A stretch of 64,000 nucleotides of DNA from the NCBI GenBank assembly GCA_910586925.1, contig CAJUKG010000001.1:281727-345726 (forward strand), written 5' to 3'. The stretch is from an uncultured Christensenellaceae bacterium (lineage in GTDB: Bacteria > Bacillota > Clostridia > Christensenellales > Pumilibacteraceae). Positions within the stretch are counted from its first letter, which is position 1; each line of letters starts with the position of its first letter. Of this stretch, positions 61,959-64,000 are shown piece after piece. Below the pieces are notes generated by a model. It saw nothing but the letters and a program-made list of their open reading frames with translations, was not told the origin of the DNA and searched no databases. The position numbers and the translations under genes were made by a program.

Positions 61959-62567
61959 TCATAATCTGACAATTTGCTCGAATACGTTCAAAACATTCAT
62001 GCGAAACTGTTCGATCGTGCTGTCGGAGCTGATCGCTATATCGCAACGCCGCACACGCTCGTCGTCGGTAAGCTGTGTCGCGATTATCGCGCGGGCGGCG
62101 GCTTCGGTAATGCCGTCGCGATTGACCACCCGTCGAACGCGGTCGGCGAGCGGGCAGGTAATGCATACGGTGAGATCGCAAACGTCGTCAAGCCCGCTCT
62201 CGAAAAGTAGCGGCGCGGACAGCACTGTGTCGCGTGTGACCGCAGACAGGCGTTCGCGTATGTATGCGATAATGCGCGGGTGAGTGGCGGCGTCGAGCCG
62301 TTTTCGCGTCGCAACGTCGCACGATATGATATAGCGAAGCGCGGCGCGATCGAGCGTGCCGTCGTCGTCCGTCGCTTCGGGGAACGCGGCGCAAAGCTCC
62401 GCTTCGCCGTCGGTGCCGCGTGCGAAAAGCATGCGCGAAACATCGTCCGCGTCGATAACGTTGTAGCCCTCGGCTTTAAGCGCGTCCGTCGCTATCGTTT
62501 TGCCGCTGCCTATGCCGCCCGTAAGTCCTATTACGCGCGGATTTTTGCTGTTCTTCTTTTTGTGCAT
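61959..62567 (-). CDS. coaE: Dephospho-CoA kinase CoaE
   Basis: 202 residues, the usual length. VIGLTGGIGSGKTIA (P loop at 17-24), VIDADDVSRM, ATHPRI and SAPLLFESGL are CoaE motifs. It phosphorylates dephospho-CoA in the last step of coenzyme A synthesis. It lies about 110 bases downstream of polA on the same strand, an arrangement common in Bacillota (polA-coaE), probably co-transcribed in part. Confidence 0.94.
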   Translation of the reverse strand: MHKKKNSKNPRVIGLTGGIGSGKTIATDALKAEGYNVIDADDVSRMLFARGTDGEAELCAAFPEATDDDGTLDRAALRYIISCDVATRKRLDAATHPRIIAYIRERLSAVTRDTVLSAPLLFESGLDDVCDLTVCITCPLADRVRRVVNRDGITEAAARAIIATQLTDDERVRRCDIAISSDSTIEQFRMNVLNVFEQIVRL

Positions 62568-62634
62568 ATATAATAATTAAAATCAACAATAGTCATCTAC
62601 TAACAAACCGTCGCACATGTACTATCGACGCGAA

Positions 62635-62676
62635 AAACATCGCCAAGCCTTTGGCTTGCGCCAAGCCGGAGGCTTG
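62635..62676 (-). repeat. Paired small hairpins (CAAGCC...GGCTTG) between polA and coaE
   Basis: CCAAGCCTTTGGCTTG and CCAAGCCGGAGGCTTG lie side by side at 62643-62676. On the minus strand the second hairpin is followed by a short T run, so it may weakly terminate polA transcripts. Such short palindromes are often dispersed in intergenic DNA. Confidence 0.55.
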
Positions 62677-64000
62677 TTATTTGCAGTCCATCCAGTTTTT
62701 GCCGACGGCGATGTCCACGTTGAGCGGAACGGACAGGGAAACCGCGTTCTCCATTTCGGTTTTGAGAATGGATACCACGTCGTCTACTTCGGACTCGGGC
62801 GCATCGACTATCAGTTCGTCGTGGACTTGCATTATAAGCGTGGATTTCATGCCGCGTAAGCGGTCGGCGACGCGCACCATGGCGATCTTGATAATGTCGG
62901 CGGCAGAGCCTTGGAGCGGGGTGTTCATGGCGATGCGCTCGCCGAACTTGCGCTCGTTAAATTTGGCGGAATCGAGCTCGGGGATATTGCGCCGCCTGCC
63001 GAACATAGTGACGGCGTAACCTAATCGTTTCGCGCTCTCGACGAGATCGTCAAGATAGGCTTTGACGTCGGGATACCGCTCGAAATACCGTTTGATATAG
63101 CCGTCGGCGGTCTTGGGCGGAATGTGAATATTCTGGCTCAAGCCGTAATTGCTGATGCCGTAGACTATGCCGAAGTTGACCGCTTTCGCGTCGCGGCGCA
63201 TGCTCGGTGTGACTTCCGACGCAGGCACGCCGAATACCTCGGCGGCGGTCGCGGTGTGAATGTCGTTGCCCGAACGGAAAGCGTCCGTCATTTTGGGATC
63301 GCCCGAAAAATGCGCGAGCAGTTTCAGCTCGATCTGACTGTAGTCGGCGTCCACGAGGAAATGCCCTTGACGCGCGACGAACATGGAACGGAGCAACCGT
63401 CCCTCCTCGGTGCGGGTGGGAATGTTCTGAAGATTGGGATCGGTCGAGGACAGTCTGCCCGTGGTAGTGGCGGTCTGATTGAACGAGGTGTGCACAGTGC
63501 CGTCGGGCTTGAGCGTTTTGCGCAGTCCGTCGATAAACGTGGATTTCAGCTTGGAATTGAATCGGTACTTGAGCAGTTCGTCGGCGATCTCGTATTCTCC
63601 CGACAGTTTTTGCAAGATCTCCGCTTTGGTGGAATACGACTTTGCGGAACGGTCGGGATAGGGTATTTTCATCTCCTCGAAAAGCAGTTTTGCGAGCTGT
63701 TTGGGCGAATTGATGTTAATGCTCATTCCGCCGCAAAGCTCGTGGATCCGCTTGACGTTGGCGCGCTCGAGCTCGGAAAACTTGGCGTCGATCTCGTCGA
63801 GCCGCGCACGGTCGACCGCGAACCCCGTTTTTTCCATGTCGAACAGCACGTACAAAAGCGGCAGTTCGATGTCGCGGTAAAGCCGTAGCATGTCGCGTTT
63901 TTCGAGCGTCGTGCGACATTCGTCGGTGAGCGAGAACAGCTCGGCGGCGGTGACGGGCGACAGTCGGTATTCGAGCAGGTACGCCATGAGCGCGACGTCG
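62677..64000 (-). CDS. polA: DNA polymerase I, C-terminal polymerase part (5' end outside window)
   Basis: The frame is open to the window edge (about 441 residues visible, including DVALMAYLL at the edge). Polymerase motifs: TGRLSSTDPNLQNIP, motif A DADYSQIELKLLAHFSGD, motif B RRDAKAVNFGIVYGIS and motif C MQVHDELIVD. The visible part begins at the end of the (possibly inactive) 3'-5' exonuclease-like domain. PolA fills gaps and removes primers in replication and repair. The residue before LLAH in motif A is Lys where Arg is common. Confidence 0.95.
   Translation of the reverse strand, partial: DVALMAYLLEYRLSPVTAAELFSLTDECRTTLEKRDMLRLYRDIELPLLYVLFDMEKTGFAVDRARLDEIDAKFSELERANVKRIHELCGGMSININSPKQLAKLLFEEMKIPYPDRSAKSYSTKAEILQKLSGEYEIADELLKYRFNSKLKSTFIDGLRKTLKPDGTVHTSFNQTATTTGRLSSTDPNLQNIPTRTEEGRLLRSMFVARQGHFLVDADYSQIELKLLAHFSGDPKMTDAFRSGNDIHTATAAEVFGVPASEVTPSMRRDAKAVNFGIVYGISNYGLSQNIHIPPKTADGYIKRYFERYPDVKAYLDDLVESAKRLGYAVTMFGRRRNIPELDSAKFNERKFGERIAMNTPLQGSAADIIKIAMVRVADRLRGMKSTLIMQVHDELIVDAPESEVDDVVSILKTEMENAVSLSVPLNVDIAVGKNWMDCK

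Noticed and set aside
1..64000. tRNA, rRNA or CRISPR-Cas loci
   Set aside because: None recognised on reading either strand; short or unusual RNA genes could still be missed without a covariance search.

Overview
The window looks like a chromosomal segment of an uncultured, anaerobic, gut-type Bacillota (Clostridia, perhaps near Christensenellales). This is an inference from gene content: LytTR/GHKL two-component pairs, an HD-GYP/GGDEF signalling operon, an M60 (mucin-type) peptidase, membrane-tethered GH3 glycosidases, no outer-membrane genes, and very regular TTGACA-17-TATAAT promoters. The DNA is GC-rich with strong GCG/CGAC codon bias, which produces many long antisense shadow frames. No rRNA, tRNA or CRISPR array was recognised.

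Layout. (1) 1-9.4 kb: late (capsid and lysis) module of a prophage or phage-derived element: terminase C-terminus (cut by the window edge), P22-type portal, scaffold-like protein, HK97-type major capsid, connector and tail-stabilisation-like proteins, a BhlA/UviB-type holin and a phi-LC3-type holin, closed by a terminator. (2) 9.6-13.6 kb: a large membrane-anchored M60 peptidase with PA14-like and discoidin-like regions. (3) 13.9-19.4 kb: hybrid histidine kinase, REC-HD-GYP-GGDEF regulator and Hpt protein, a complete phosphorelay coupled to c-di-GMP turnover. (4) 19.5-22.9 kb: small coiled-coil protein, MscL, and a divergent PP2C phosphatase/Ser-Thr kinase pair. (5) 23.1-31.4 kb: locus A, consisting of a LytTR regulator, a GHKL sensor, a CBM/Ig lipoprotein, a membrane GH3 with swapped domain order and a small membrane protein. 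(6) 31.5-41.5 kb: purE-C-M-N-H-D-L (purF absent). (7) 41.6-46.9 kb: membrane and secreted unknowns, murG, an alpha/beta hydrolase and trmL. (8) 47.0-51.5 kb: a type IIA topoisomerase pair, most like parE-parC. (9) 51.6-55.4 kb: lytic transglycosylase and a fused ABC ATPase-permease behind a promoter whose spacer contains nine Gs. (10) 55.6-61.9 kb: locus B, with the same five-part order as locus A. (11) 62.0-64.0 kb, minus strand: coaE and the 3' part of polA.

Main points of interest: the same regulator/sensor/exported protein/membrane GH3/small membrane protein cassette occurs twice; locus A has a 9-bp direct repeat with AgrA/LytTR geometry just upstream of the lipoprotein-GH3 promoter; and the ABC transporter promoter looks able to phase-vary by slippage at its G tract.
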